From Sphingobacterium sp. ML3W (GTDB lineage Bacteria > Bacteroidota > Bacteroidia > Sphingobacteriales > Sphingobacteriaceae), in NCBI RefSeq assembly GCF_029542085.1, contig NZ_CP107036.1:1798001-1862000 (forward strand): a stretch of DNA of 64,000 bases, given 5' to 3'. Shown piece by piece: positions 9,354 to 18,400 of this stretch; positions within the stretch are counted from its first letter, which is position 1, and the number at the start of each line of letters is the position of its first letter. Under the pieces are notes generated by a model. The model had not been told where the DNA came from. It worked only from the letters and a program-made list of their open reading frames with translations, and did no database searches. A program made the translations under genes and the position numbers.

Positions 9354-10016
9354 TTAATTCAATATCCCATTTTCGAAGGCAAACTTCACTAAATGTGCTG
9401 TATTTTTCACACCCGCTTTATCAATTAAATTTTGACGATGGCCCTCCACTGTACGCTTACTCAAAAAGATCTTATCGGCAATTTCAATATTTGTATAGCC
9501 TTCAGCGATAAGCCCCAAGACTTCAAGTTCACGTTCAGAAATTTCAAAATCTGCCCGTGATCCTATCGGATGCTGCGCGTAACGTTGCCCCGAACGTATA
9601 TGTTCCAAAAGCAACATGGAGATCTCTTCACTCATATATCGGCCACCAGCTGCAATGTGGTTGAGCGCAAAAAGTAATTCGTTATACCCAATGTTTTTTA
9701 CCAAATATCCCATAAGGCCATACTCAAACCCTTCGATGACATAATTAATCTGGTTCAACATCGACAGGATGACGACTTTTATATTTCCATATTGCTTATA
9801 TAAGACCCGCAAAAGCGCTATACCATCCATTTCCTCCATGCTGATATCCGTCAAAATAATATCTGGAACTGAATCTGGATTCGATTGCAGGTAATCTAGC
9901 GCTTCCTTACCATTGGAAGCCTCCCCAACAACTTCAAAACTATCCTGGGATTCTAAAAGCAATTTAATACCATTGCGCACCACCATATGGTCTTCTACCA
10001 ATAGGATTTTTATCAT
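9354..10016 (-). CDS. NarL/FixJ-family response regulator (copy 1)
   Basis: CheY-like receiver (residues 1-120) with phosphoacceptor Asp57 (DIILTDISM) and acidic pocket VEDH, joined to a LuxR-type helix-turn-helix (about 150-215, SERELEVLGLIAEGYTNIEIADKIFLSKRTVEGHR). It is translated 9 bases after the degenerate kinase gene and almost certainly co-transcribed with it. A close paralogue lies at 56860-57522. The target genes are unknown; a 9-bp inverted repeat upstream of the operon (10825-10846) is a possible own site. Confidence 0.93.
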   Translation of the reverse strand: MIKILLVEDHMVVRNGIKLLLESQDSFEVVGEASNGKEALDYLQSNPDSVPDIILTDISMEEMDGIALLRVLYKQYGNIKVVILSMLNQINYVIEGFEYGLMGYLVKNIGYNELLFALNHIAAGGRYMSEEISMLLLEHIRSGQRYAQHPIGSRADFEISERELEVLGLIAEGYTNIEIADKIFLSKRTVEGHRQNLIDKAGVKNTAHLVKFAFENGILN

Positions 10017-10025
10017 ATCGTCTTT

Positions 10026-10724
10026 TTAAATAGTTGATTTAAGAATTATACCCTCTTCGAGGGTGTCACTAACAATTTGAGCACTGTAAAGCTCTGTTAT
10101 TTTTATTAAACGCAATGGGCTATCCACACGTTTGGGTGTCTGTAATGAATTATCTTCTTTAAAATAAGGTAACACCTTAATAAAGATTGCAAAATCGATG
10201 AGCTGCACAGATATCGAAATTGCCTGAATAGGCATCTCCTCCTTCAAATATTCAAATAGTGCCGTAAGCAACTTAAAAAGGCGAACTTGAATATGACGCT
10301 GAAGTTCCTTTAAATTTGGATCGAGAATAATATCTATGGTAAAACTCAGCTTTTGTTTATAGGAAGCCACTACTTCATCAATCGCATGGAAAATCCCAAG
10401 ATCATTCAAAATTGGGTTATAGAGCAAAGTCGCTTTATTACGCAACTCAATTACTAGAGAAGCCAATGAATCACGTAAACAATGTAGCTCTTCAAAATCA
10501 CCGTGTCTGTTGGTGAAATTCTGGAGCGAAATACGCATACCATACACTTCTTGAGCAAGCTCGTCCCTAAAGTAACGCCCAATACGCCCGAAATCTTCTT
10601 GTTGACTCCGGATAATGGATTTGTAAAATTCTTCTTGGTTCCCACCCCAAATCTGATTTAGATCATGCCCCCCTTCGTTTCGCTGTGATTGATCTATATA
10701 TAAATTTTCGTCTTCGTTCCCCAT
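10026..10724 (-). CDS. Degenerate NarX/DesK-type histidine kinase (pseudokinase)
   Basis: A 232-aa cytoplasmic protein that aligns by eye with the HisKA_3 dimerisation domain: IGRYFRDELAQEVYGMRISL (about 48-67) matches the family pattern I-A-x-x-L-H-D-E-L, but the phosphoacceptor His is Arg53. The downstream pattern ELRNKATLLYNPILNDLGIFHAID also fits this family. The region where HATPase should be (about 130-232) has no N-box Asn and no DxGxG motif, so ATP binding and autophosphorylation are unlikely. It is the first gene of the operon with the NarL-type regulator. It may act as a phosphatase, dimerisation platform or sensor that titrates the regulator; this is inference. A degraded relic is the alternative, but the reading frame is clean. 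Confidence 0.75.
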   Translation of the reverse strand: MGNEDENLYIDQSQRNEGGHDLNQIWGGNQEEFYKSIIRSQQEDFGRIGRYFRDELAQEVYGMRISLQNFTNRHGDFEELHCLRDSLASLVIELRNKATLLYNPILNDLGIFHAIDEVVASYKQKLSFTIDIILDPNLKELQRHIQVRLFKLLTALFEYLKEEMPIQAISISVQLIDFAIFIKVLPYFKEDNSLQTPKRVDSPLRLIKITELYSAQIVSDTLEEGIILKSTI

Positions 10725-11098
10725 AGTATTATGCTTTTTTGTACCTATGTTTAATAACCATTATCAAACTCGAACAGTTTTTAAAAACTGATAAAACGTT
10801 AAAAGATGGCTGTATAGTTTATAGTACTACGTATAAATACGTAGTAATACGGGATAAAGAATGGATTTAAACAAGGTAAACACTTGTTGTTAAAGTAAAA
10901 AACACCTTAATTCTCTCCCCGAATCAGACGGTATAACTATTGAAATAAATAGCAATAAACACTGATTTACAATGGCTTACAATAGAAACAAAATTACTCA
11001 ACGCGATTTTAAATTTAAAAACATTGACTTTTATCTTTTTTTTCTAGCACCCTAATTGTAGTAACCTTGGCACTGATAGACACTTAAAAATTGATAAT
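10725..11098. promoter_or_regulatory. Divergent control region with palindrome and inverted repeat
   Basis: This 374-bp space separates the pseudokinase operon (leftward) and the sigma factor gene (rightward). It contains a perfect 16-bp palindrome CAGTTTTTAAAAACTG (10775-10790) and a 9-bp inverted repeat TACTACGTA-N4-TACGTAGTA (10825-10846). The latter has the size of a dimeric LuxR-type regulator site, so autoregulation by the neighbouring response regulator is plausible. No ORF was found inside. Confidence 0.55.
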
Positions 11099-11605
11099 AT
11101 GGAAAATACAACAATCGATCAACTGTTTAAGGAAAAGAGACCTACATTAAAATATTTGGCTGCTCAATTTACAAGTGATCCAGATGAAAGAGAAGACTTG
11201 GTACAAGAAACTATGGTTAGATCATTGTCTTCCATAGAAAAGTTTATAAAGCATCCTAAGCTCATGTCCTGGTTATATATCATTATGAAGAATACATATA
11301 TTAACCAGTATACACGGAATAAGAGACTGGAAAATTACCGCAACGAATATATAAGCACCGGTTATGTCAATGAAATTACCCGTAACCGTGGCGAAAACAA
11401 CTTTGTAGCATCGGATATTCAGCATGCGCTCAATAATTTACCAAAGGATTATTACAATGCTTTTGCGTTATTTTTGGAGGGGTTCAAATATTATGAAATT
11501 GCGGAGCACTTGCAAATACCTGAAGGAACTGTAAAGACACGTATCCATATGGCGCGCAGGTCTTTACAAAAGCAACTTAAAACCTACTCGAAGAGTATTT
11601 ATTAA
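11099..11605 (+). CDS. ECF-type RNA polymerase sigma factor
   Basis: A 168-aa protein with sigma-70 region 2 (about 12-75: DPDEREDLVQETMVRSL, then MSWLYIIMKNTYINQYT) and region 4 (about 110-160: LPKDYYNAFALFLEGFKYYEIAEHLQIPEGTVKTRIHMAR). The length is normal for the ECF family. No anti-sigma (FecR-like or zinc-binding) gene is adjacent, so its control is not evident. It forms its own transcription unit ending in a good terminator. Confidence 0.92.
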   Translation: MENTTIDQLFKEKRPTLKYLAAQFTSDPDEREDLVQETMVRSLSSIEKFIKHPKLMSWLYIIMKNTYINQYTRNKRLENYRNEYISTGYVNEITRNRGENNFVASDIQHALNNLPKDYYNAFALFLEGFKYYEIAEHLQIPEGTVKTRIHMARRSLQKQLKTYSKSIY

Positions 11606-11628
11606 AAATAGCAACCCTTTATATAGTG

Positions 11629-11657
11629 AAGCAGGCGCTCATCGTGCCTGCTTTTTT
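11629..11657 (+). terminator. Rho-independent terminator of the sigma factor gene
   Basis: GCAGGC (11631-11636) pairs with GCCTGC (11646-11651), flanked by AA and a T-run. Strong, GC-rich stem. Confidence 0.85.
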
Positions 11658-11763
11658 GTTTACCTATTTCCGATTTGATTTTTTTGGGTCAACAGCAGCT
11701 CTCCCATTAATTTAGTATATTAGACTAGGTACTAACTAAATCCAGATTAATAATTATAGATAT

Positions 11764-12486
11764 ATGAGAAATAAAATAAAGTTATTGTCGCTATTTATCA
11801 GTAGTGGTTTCCTATTGATGATATCCTGCCAGTCTGTCTCCAATGATAATCAAAACCGGATACGGGTCAGCGGTGAAGGAAAAATTAGGATAATGCCAGA
11901 TCAAGTTACACTCACCATAAATACGGCATTTACAAAACCGAGGATGGTGGATGCTGTAAGGGAAACACAAAATACCGTAGATAGTGTCATTGCTATACTT
12001 GGAAAATACGGAAATAAAAAGGAAGATATAAAGACAAGCAGTGTATCAGCCAATAAAGACTATCAATATATTGGAAATACGACTAAATTTGTCGGCTACC
12101 AAGCACAGCAGACTATTGATTTTGTCCTACATGATCTATCCAAATTCACTGAATTAACGGGAAAATTACTCGAGACAAAAATAAGCGGAATTGGTTCCAT
12201 TTCATTTGCCCACTCCAAAGCCGACAGTATTCTACGGGAAGCTGACCTGATTGCCTATGACGACGCACTAAAATCCGCCCAAAAGCTGGCTTCGAGAGCT
12301 GATGTAAAAATTGGTAAACTCTTGTTCCTGTCAAACGATGGCAGCGCTTCCAATGAAACTACCGGTAACAGAACGGGTATGGCTTTAGAAACATTTAGTA
12401 AAGCTTATGGCGGGGAAGGTTTTAAAATAGCACCTGAGGTACTCGAATTTAAAAGAACAATCTACACCGAATTTGAAATAAAATAG
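11764..12486 (+). CDS. SIMPL-domain (DUF541) lipoprotein
   Basis: 240 aa with a lipoprotein signal (hydrophobic helix ending LLMISC, Cys at residue 22) and a SIMPL/DUF541 domain starting at IRVSGEGKIRIMPDQVTLTI, the family's conserved opening. Proteins of this family (BP26/OMP28 and YggE-like) form periplasmic or outer-membrane-associated oligomers and are linked to oxidative stress tolerance; the exact role is unsettled. Monocistronic, ending in a long hairpin. Confidence 0.88.
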   Translation: MRNKIKLLSLFISSGFLLMISCQSVSNDNQNRIRVSGEGKIRIMPDQVTLTINTAFTKPRMVDAVRETQNTVDSVIAILGKYGNKKEDIKTSSVSANKDYQYIGNTTKFVGYQAQQTIDFVLHDLSKFTELTGKLLETKISGIGSISFAHSKADSILREADLIAYDDALKSAQKLASRADVKIGKLLFLSNDGSASNETTGNRTGMALETFSKAYGGEGFKIAPEVLEFKRTIYTEFEIK

Positions 12487-12527
12487 CACACTCGCTAAAC
12501 AATACAATCGGTCCAGCGCATAATAAA

Positions 12528-12560
12528 ATGTCCCCAAAAGTTGAACACTTTTGGGGACAT
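12528..12560. terminator. Perfect 14-bp hairpin between convergent genes
   Basis: Arms 12528-12541 and 12547-12560 (ATGTCCCCAAAAGT and its complement) are perfectly paired across a 5-base loop, with a T-rich tract at 12574-12580. Placed between the SIMPL gene and the convergent TonB receptor, it probably terminates transcription from both sides. The G/C block followed by an A/T block also resembles insertion-sequence end repeats, but no transposase is present. Confidence 0.65.
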
Positions 12561-12592
12561 GGTATTTTCAGTATTTTTTTATTGCAATTTTG

Positions 12593-15001
12593 CTAGAATT
12601 TGAGACTCAGCTCGGCAGCAAAATTCCTGGGCATTTGGGCGACAACCACTCCTTGTCCAGAAAAATAATGTGCATTGCTGATGTTGTTCATCTTGACACC
12701 AAAACGATAGAAATCACGTTCAAGAGAGATCGAAGCATTAAGTAAGGTATAAGCTGGGAATACAAATTTTCCTGTTGTAGAATTATCAGCCGAAACCTGC
12801 TTTCCAACGTGATTGACACCAAATCCAAAACCCAGTCCCTGTAATCTTGGAGTCTGTAACACATAGCTGACCCAGGAGTTAAAAACTTGTGCAGGACCTG
12901 CAGAAGCAGGACGGCGCCCTTCTACCGTAGAATCCGCCCGTTGATACCGACTATCATTATAGGTATAGCCCGTAAGAATATTCAAGCCTTTGATCGGATT
13001 GGTAATCAGCTCCAGCTCAACACCTTTGCTGCGTTGTTCCCCATCCTGAAAAGTTATATTATATTTATCACCTTCATAGACAATGGACTCCATACGGGTC
13101 ATATTATTCACGACAATATCGTAATAAGAAGCCGTAAAATTAAAACGGTTATTCCAGAAATTGGTTTTGATCCCAGCTTCCCATTGATTGGCCAACTGGG
13201 GCTTCATCTCATTAGGATATTGACTTAACTCATTATCAGCTGGAGGCACATAGCTAAAGCTATTCATATAGTTACCATAGGCCGATAATTTATCTTTAAG
13301 AACTTGATATACGACCCCAAACTTGGGTGAAAGCGCCGTTTGCTTAAAGTTAGCCTCTCTTACATTTGTATTTAAGTTCAATTGACCACGGCTGTTATAA
13401 TGATCCAAGCGCAAGCTCACGATAGTCGTTAAACGATCTGTCAGAGACAGTACATCGGATATATAAGCGCCATAGATGTTGCTTGAAGAGTAATTCCGAA
13501 GTAGCGGTTTAGTGGATAGCTGTATCTTTTGGGTAACGAGTTGATTGGAAATAGATTTATAGCCCTTTTCTAAATCCAGCGCGTTGATCGTGTCGAAGAC
13601 GATAATGGATGAATTATTATTCCGTAAGGTCTGGTTCAGGTAATCTAGCCCGATCAAAATTTTGTTTTTGACATTTCCGATCTGGAAACTTCCATTGAAA
13701 TTTTGTTGTATACTAGTCGAGCTTCCCTCTGTATTCTGCCATTGAACATTTCTCTCGAGTAAAGCGTCACTTTCCTCACCTCGAATAAATTGGTATTGGT
13801 ACATACCTTCTGTTTTTCTGAAATTTCTGGAGATCAACGTCTGTGAAGTCCAATTATCTGAAATTTTATAATTTACCTCACCTTTGATATTGATGGATGG
13901 CGCTTTCAACGTAATATCATTGTTTGAATAGGATCTATTCCAGTCAAATCCAAGTTCCGCAGGTCTCTTTGCAATAAATTGGCGTCTGCGTGTAAGAAAG
14001 ATTATGGGGGTATTGGTTCCTTCGTAATTATATATCTGCGCACCCAGATTAAACGTTAACCGATCATTGACCTCATAGCTAAACGTTGGCGCAGCAAAAA
14101 ATGATTTTCTAAATTCGGAATCACGGAAACCGTTTTGGTACTGATAGGCTGTATTTAAACGAAACAGCGTCTTACGGTTGCTGGTGATAGGTCCGAATAC
14201 ATCGGCTGTAAGGCGATTTAAGTTATAGCTACCAAATAAATAAGATACTTGGCCGCCGTAGTAATCCTTAGGTTTCTTCGTGACGAGGTTGACCAATCCA
14301 CCGAAAGAGGTCGCTGCTCCGCCATATAAAGTACCTGAAGGACCTTTTATAACCTCGATACGTTCCACATCCGCAGGATCAATTTCACCATTCGTGTTTG
14401 CAGGGAGGCCATCTACCAAACCTATTTTCGTTGGGAATCCACGCAGATTGTAATAAATAGCACCATCTGACCCACGGCCTGGACTTCCTTGCACTTTTAC
14501 CATCCCCACAACGTTTTTAACAGCCTCCGACAAATCAGTGGTCAACTGCTCTTTCATCAATTCTTTGTTGACATTGGAATAGGACTGTGGGTTTTCCATA
14601 TAGCCCAACTGCACCTTTGCAACTTTTGAGCTATCGCGTTCTAAGAATTTATTGCGTCGGTAACCATATACGGTCACCCCATCCAGATAGTAATTGTTTT
14701 TAGTCCCGTAAATCGTTGGAAGGACAGTTGTCTGGTTGTCAACATGAATATTTTCCCGCAATAACTCAATATCATTTAGACTGACTTGTAGAATATAATC
14801 ACCTGGAGGAACATGGTCTAAATAAAATTCTCCAGCAGCGTTTGTCCGCCCCTGGTAAGATGTATTTAATAGCCGAACAATGGCATCCTTGGCAACTACG
14901 GACTGGTCTACCATGATTTTGCCGGATATACGATCAGCTTTCTGGCCGAATGCTGTGAAAAACAGCAGGATTGAGACGATAAAAAGTATCGATCTTTTCA
15001 T
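12593..15001 (-). CDS. TonB-dependent siderophore-type receptor
   Basis: Outer-membrane barrel of 802 aa: signal peptide (MKRSILFIVSILLFFTAFGQ), a carboxypeptidase-regulatory-like Ig domain (about 24-105), a plug (about 130-240, with VERIEVIKGPSGTLYGG and VNLVTKKP), and a beta-barrel ending AAELSLKF with a terminal Phe. The plug wording is that of siderophore receptors (FhuA/FoxA group) rather than SusC. The ligand is probably a ferric siderophore or xenosiderophore. A TTTAGA-N5-TCTAAA operator upstream supports iron control. No permease or siderophore synthesis genes are adjacent. Confidence 0.9.
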   Translation of the reverse strand: MKRSILFIVSILLFFTAFGQKADRISGKIMVDQSVVAKDAIVRLLNTSYQGRTNAAGEFYLDHVPPGDYILQVSLNDIELLRENIHVDNQTTVLPTIYGTKNNYYLDGVTVYGYRRNKFLERDSSKVAKVQLGYMENPQSYSNVNKELMKEQLTTDLSEAVKNVVGMVKVQGSPGRGSDGAIYYNLRGFPTKIGLVDGLPANTNGEIDPADVERIEVIKGPSGTLYGGAATSFGGLVNLVTKKPKDYYGGQVSYLFGSYNLNRLTADVFGPITSNRKTLFRLNTAYQYQNGFRDSEFRKSFFAAPTFSYEVNDRLTFNLGAQIYNYEGTNTPIIFLTRRRQFIAKRPAELGFDWNRSYSNNDITLKAPSINIKGEVNYKISDNWTSQTLISRNFRKTEGMYQYQFIRGEESDALLERNVQWQNTEGSSTSIQQNFNGSFQIGNVKNKILIGLDYLNQTLRNNNSSIIVFDTINALDLEKGYKSISNQLVTQKIQLSTKPLLRNYSSSNIYGAYISDVLSLTDRLTTIVSLRLDHYNSRGQLNLNTNVREANFKQTALSPKFGVVYQVLKDKLSAYGNYMNSFSYVPPADNELSQYPNEMKPQLANQWEAGIKTNFWNNRFNFTASYYDIVVNNMTRMESIVYEGDKYNITFQDGEQRSKGVELELITNPIKGLNILTGYTYNDSRYQRADSTVEGRRPASAGPAQVFNSWVSYVLQTPRLQGLGFGFGVNHVGKQVSADNSTTGKFVFPAYTLLNASISLERDFYRFGVKMNNISNAHYFSGQGVVVAQMPRNFAAELSLKF

Positions 15002-15346
15002 AAAAATTGTAATGGTTTTAAATTCTATTGAATATTTTATTTAGACAAATTCTAAACAAAAGTAATCTATATTTTTAAAATTCAAAACAAGCTTATAAAT
15101 TCAGGCTGACAACAAACCTTTCGCCATTCACTTGTAATATTTACTATAAAAAAAAAACTATCTAATGAGTACAATTATTTCCTCACAGCACTCTTAAACA
15201 ACAAAAATAGGCTATTAGCACTTATTTATATTCAATAAATTTAAACCCAATTTCCACAAAAAAGATAAAAAAAAGCTGTTTAGCGCACTTATTTTTAGAT
15301 TAGAAAGCCGCCCCCCTACTTCCTGTCTCATGGTATATTAATCGAT
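15002..15346. other. Intergenic region with receptor promoter
   Basis: AT-rich spacer between the large macroglobulin gene and the TonB receptor, both on the minus strand. Apart from the iron-box-like repeat at 15040-15056, no gene, RNA or repeat was recognised. Confidence 0.5.
15040..15056. promoter_or_regulatory. Iron-box-like inverted repeat upstream of the siderophore receptor
   Basis: Perfect TTTAGA-N5-TCTAAA, 38 bases upstream of the receptor start codon. This resembles Fur-type operators, and its position fits repression of an iron-uptake gene. The link to Fur is inference. Confidence 0.5.
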
Positions 15347-15380
15347 AAAAAAGCTACTCTCAGAAATTTCCAAGAGTAGC
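15347..15380 (-). terminator. Terminator of the alpha-2-macroglobulin gene
   Basis: On the minus strand GCTACTCT (15380-15373) pairs with AGAGTAGC (15360-15353) and is followed by a T-run (A-run at 15347-15352 on the plus strand). Confidence 0.75.
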
Positions 15381-15408
15381 CAAAGTTTTAGATTTTTCTT
15401 TGGAATAT

Positions 15409-18400
15409 TTAGGGTACGATGCTCAATACTATATTCGTACTCCGGGCGTTAACCCCAGGATCATACATAGATTCTATTGTCGTGATTCCTGAATTAAAAA
15501 TCCCTAGGTTATTCGCTTTAACCTCATACTCGTAAATGGATCTTCCCTTAGACAGGCGATCCATAAAATAATTTGTTGAAGCATCTTTCGAGCTGAAGTA
15601 GTAGTTCTTCCGCCATTGATATCCCGAAGGACTAAACACCGGTTCTACACCAGCTGGACGGCTATCTTTCAGATGAATGTATTGCATCGGCTCGTCATTG
15701 ATTACCGTAATCCTAACTTTGATACGTTCCCCCAGTTTAGCTTCCTTGGATTCTACCCATTGCCCTTTTCGTTCCACTAGATATACTTTCTGAACGGAAA
15801 GTGCATTTGTACTTGATTTTATCTGATCAAGATCAGCAAAATACTGATGCACAACTGCTCCATAAACCGTTCTTTCGTTATGATTTTGAACTTGAATATC
15901 AAGATCAGTCTGCAAATCGACTTTATCGAACTGCTTACTGACTTCTCCCAAAACAGTATTGCTTAATTCGGCCTTTTTGTTGTTAATCGAGATCTGTACC
16001 GTATTTTCAACAACAAAGTCTTTTGGATTGTTAGCCAATAACAGTGCGTATATTGCATCTACAGTCATCCAGGTACTATACCAATGATTTACCTGTTTGT
16101 TATAATAGATCCATTGAGTGACTTGATTTAGCTTAGCCGGATTGTTTATTTTGTACGCTTCCACAAGATAGGATTGCAAACTGATCTTATTGTACTGGTT
16201 TACATTACTTTTCCAATACATTCCTTTCTGCACATCGATCACGGCCTCCTGATCAAGTCTATTCTTGATCTCCATGCTCTGCTTGCCCTGGCCAAAGATC
16301 TGGCTCACAATCCATGTTTTCGCTGCCAATCCAGCGCTACGACCAGCGCTACTTAACGAAGAATTGACCAATTTGCGCTGCAATAATTGGAGGGAATCCT
16401 TTGGTATAGGATTAAATTCAGTCCAATATCGTCGTGCAAACAAATAGTCTATCCCTAGATCAGCGCTGGCTTTGGCTGAAAATATAGCGGGATCCCGGTC
16501 AAGATAGTGTGAGAGTTTTGCAGCCATCGTACGGATATCACTATTGACCAAGCTTTTATCCAAATAGAGTACCTTACCGATAATTTCAAGCATACGGATA
16601 CTAATTTCAGTATTAGCCTGTCCTCCATCAAACCATGAAAATGAACCATCTGCGGATTGATTATTGCGTATTTTTTGTTCAACAGCGTTGATTTCGGCTT
16701 GTATATCCGTTCCAAAGAACGCTGCAATTTTCTTCAATCGTTCAGCATCACCCTGTATGTCACGCAACCAAGGCATTTCTTCCATTTTGAACTCATTTAA
16801 ACTACTATTCTCCTCCAATCGGCCTTTTTTTGTATCAACATTCAATTTTTTGAAGTAGTCTGTCACTGCTGGATAATGCAACTGAATATATTGGGCCATC
16901 TTGAGACCAAACCACTTACTACTCAACTGTTCGTTGCATTCGTAAGGATAATTTTTCAGATAGTCCAGTGCGGAGAGTATTTCTAAAATGGGATTGCTTT
17001 GTACCTGGATTCTCCCCATGAGATTGTCCTTCGTACTTCCCTTTACTGTGAAATTTTTGGATTCACCGGCTTTTAAGATGATCTTCTCTGTATCACCAAT
17101 CAGTATCTTATTTGGCAATACGGGGATTTCAATAATCTCACCATCCGAAAACTCACCTCCAGCTGCAACGATACGAATCTGTATCGTAGGATATTCTGCC
17201 GGAATTGTTAACGACCATGCTACCGTGCTGTTATTTGATGCCTCAACACTGAAGTTTTTTAGCGCTGAATCGATCTGGAAAGCAGTTGAAACCACTTGAT
17301 TATTTCGTGGGTCGATAAGCTCTATTTTTGCATTCCCCTGAATACGCTCTTTGCTCAGGTTTTGAATTTGTGCTTTGATCGTTAGCTGGTCATTCGTTCT
17401 AAAATAGCGTGGAATATTCGGACGCAGCATCAACTGCTTTTGGGTTTGTGTAAAATACGTCCCGCTAGCCGATGCCAAATGCTGATCATGAGCGAAAAGC
17501 AGCAATTTCCATTTCGTCAATGCTTCGGGACTATCAAATTCAAAACTGATATTCCCTGCTTCATCGGTATACAAATTGGGATAGAAGAAAGCAGTTTCCT
17601 GTAGATTAGTCCGAGCTTTTATATGTTGTAGCTGTTTATCTGCTGGTAAGTCCATCCCACCGCTAGCTGTCGCACTACCGCTCATCCCAGACTGGGCGAC
17701 CTCCTCATTTACCACCATATATTCTGCGTTTACTGCATCCCCCACAGCTAAAGGCTCATACATAATCGCCGAAGTAGGCAATGGCGCCGACTGCTTTGCT
17801 GCCGCAGGCATACCTCGAAGAACAATCCGGGTACCACCGTTTCTAAGACGTGGTTCCCTTGATCCAAAGTACAGTGTTGCCGCGGCACGATAAGCTTGTT
17901 CATCGATCAACTCCTCGTATGTCACATCCCTTTCCAAGGAGCTTCCAAAGAAGCCCCTGCGGGCTGACAATAGATCATAGTTGTAAATTTCATCACGCCG
18001 ATTATCCGTATAAACCCCATAGAAATTCGAAGTAAAAATGTTCCCTGAATAGGTCTGCTGTTGAAAAGCGTTTATAATATAGTAGTTATTTGATCTTGGA
18101 TAATACGGATAACGAAATTGGAAAGAACCTAAAGCGTGGCTAGCGAATGCGTCCAAAGATGCATCATACATTGTCGCCAATACCTCGGTCGCGATTGGTT
18201 TATCCTCTTGTTTTACCGTAAAACTCCATTTTTCTTTTTGACCGGGTGTTATTTTATCCCTAAATGTCTTGGTTTGAATTGTTAGTTCCTTATTTTGTTG
18301 CGAAATAGGGATAACAATATGGGATAGCGTCATTTTATTATCCACCAAAAATAATGCATTCAGTTGCAGTTGCCCTACGACATCCTGCTCAGTCAGCACA

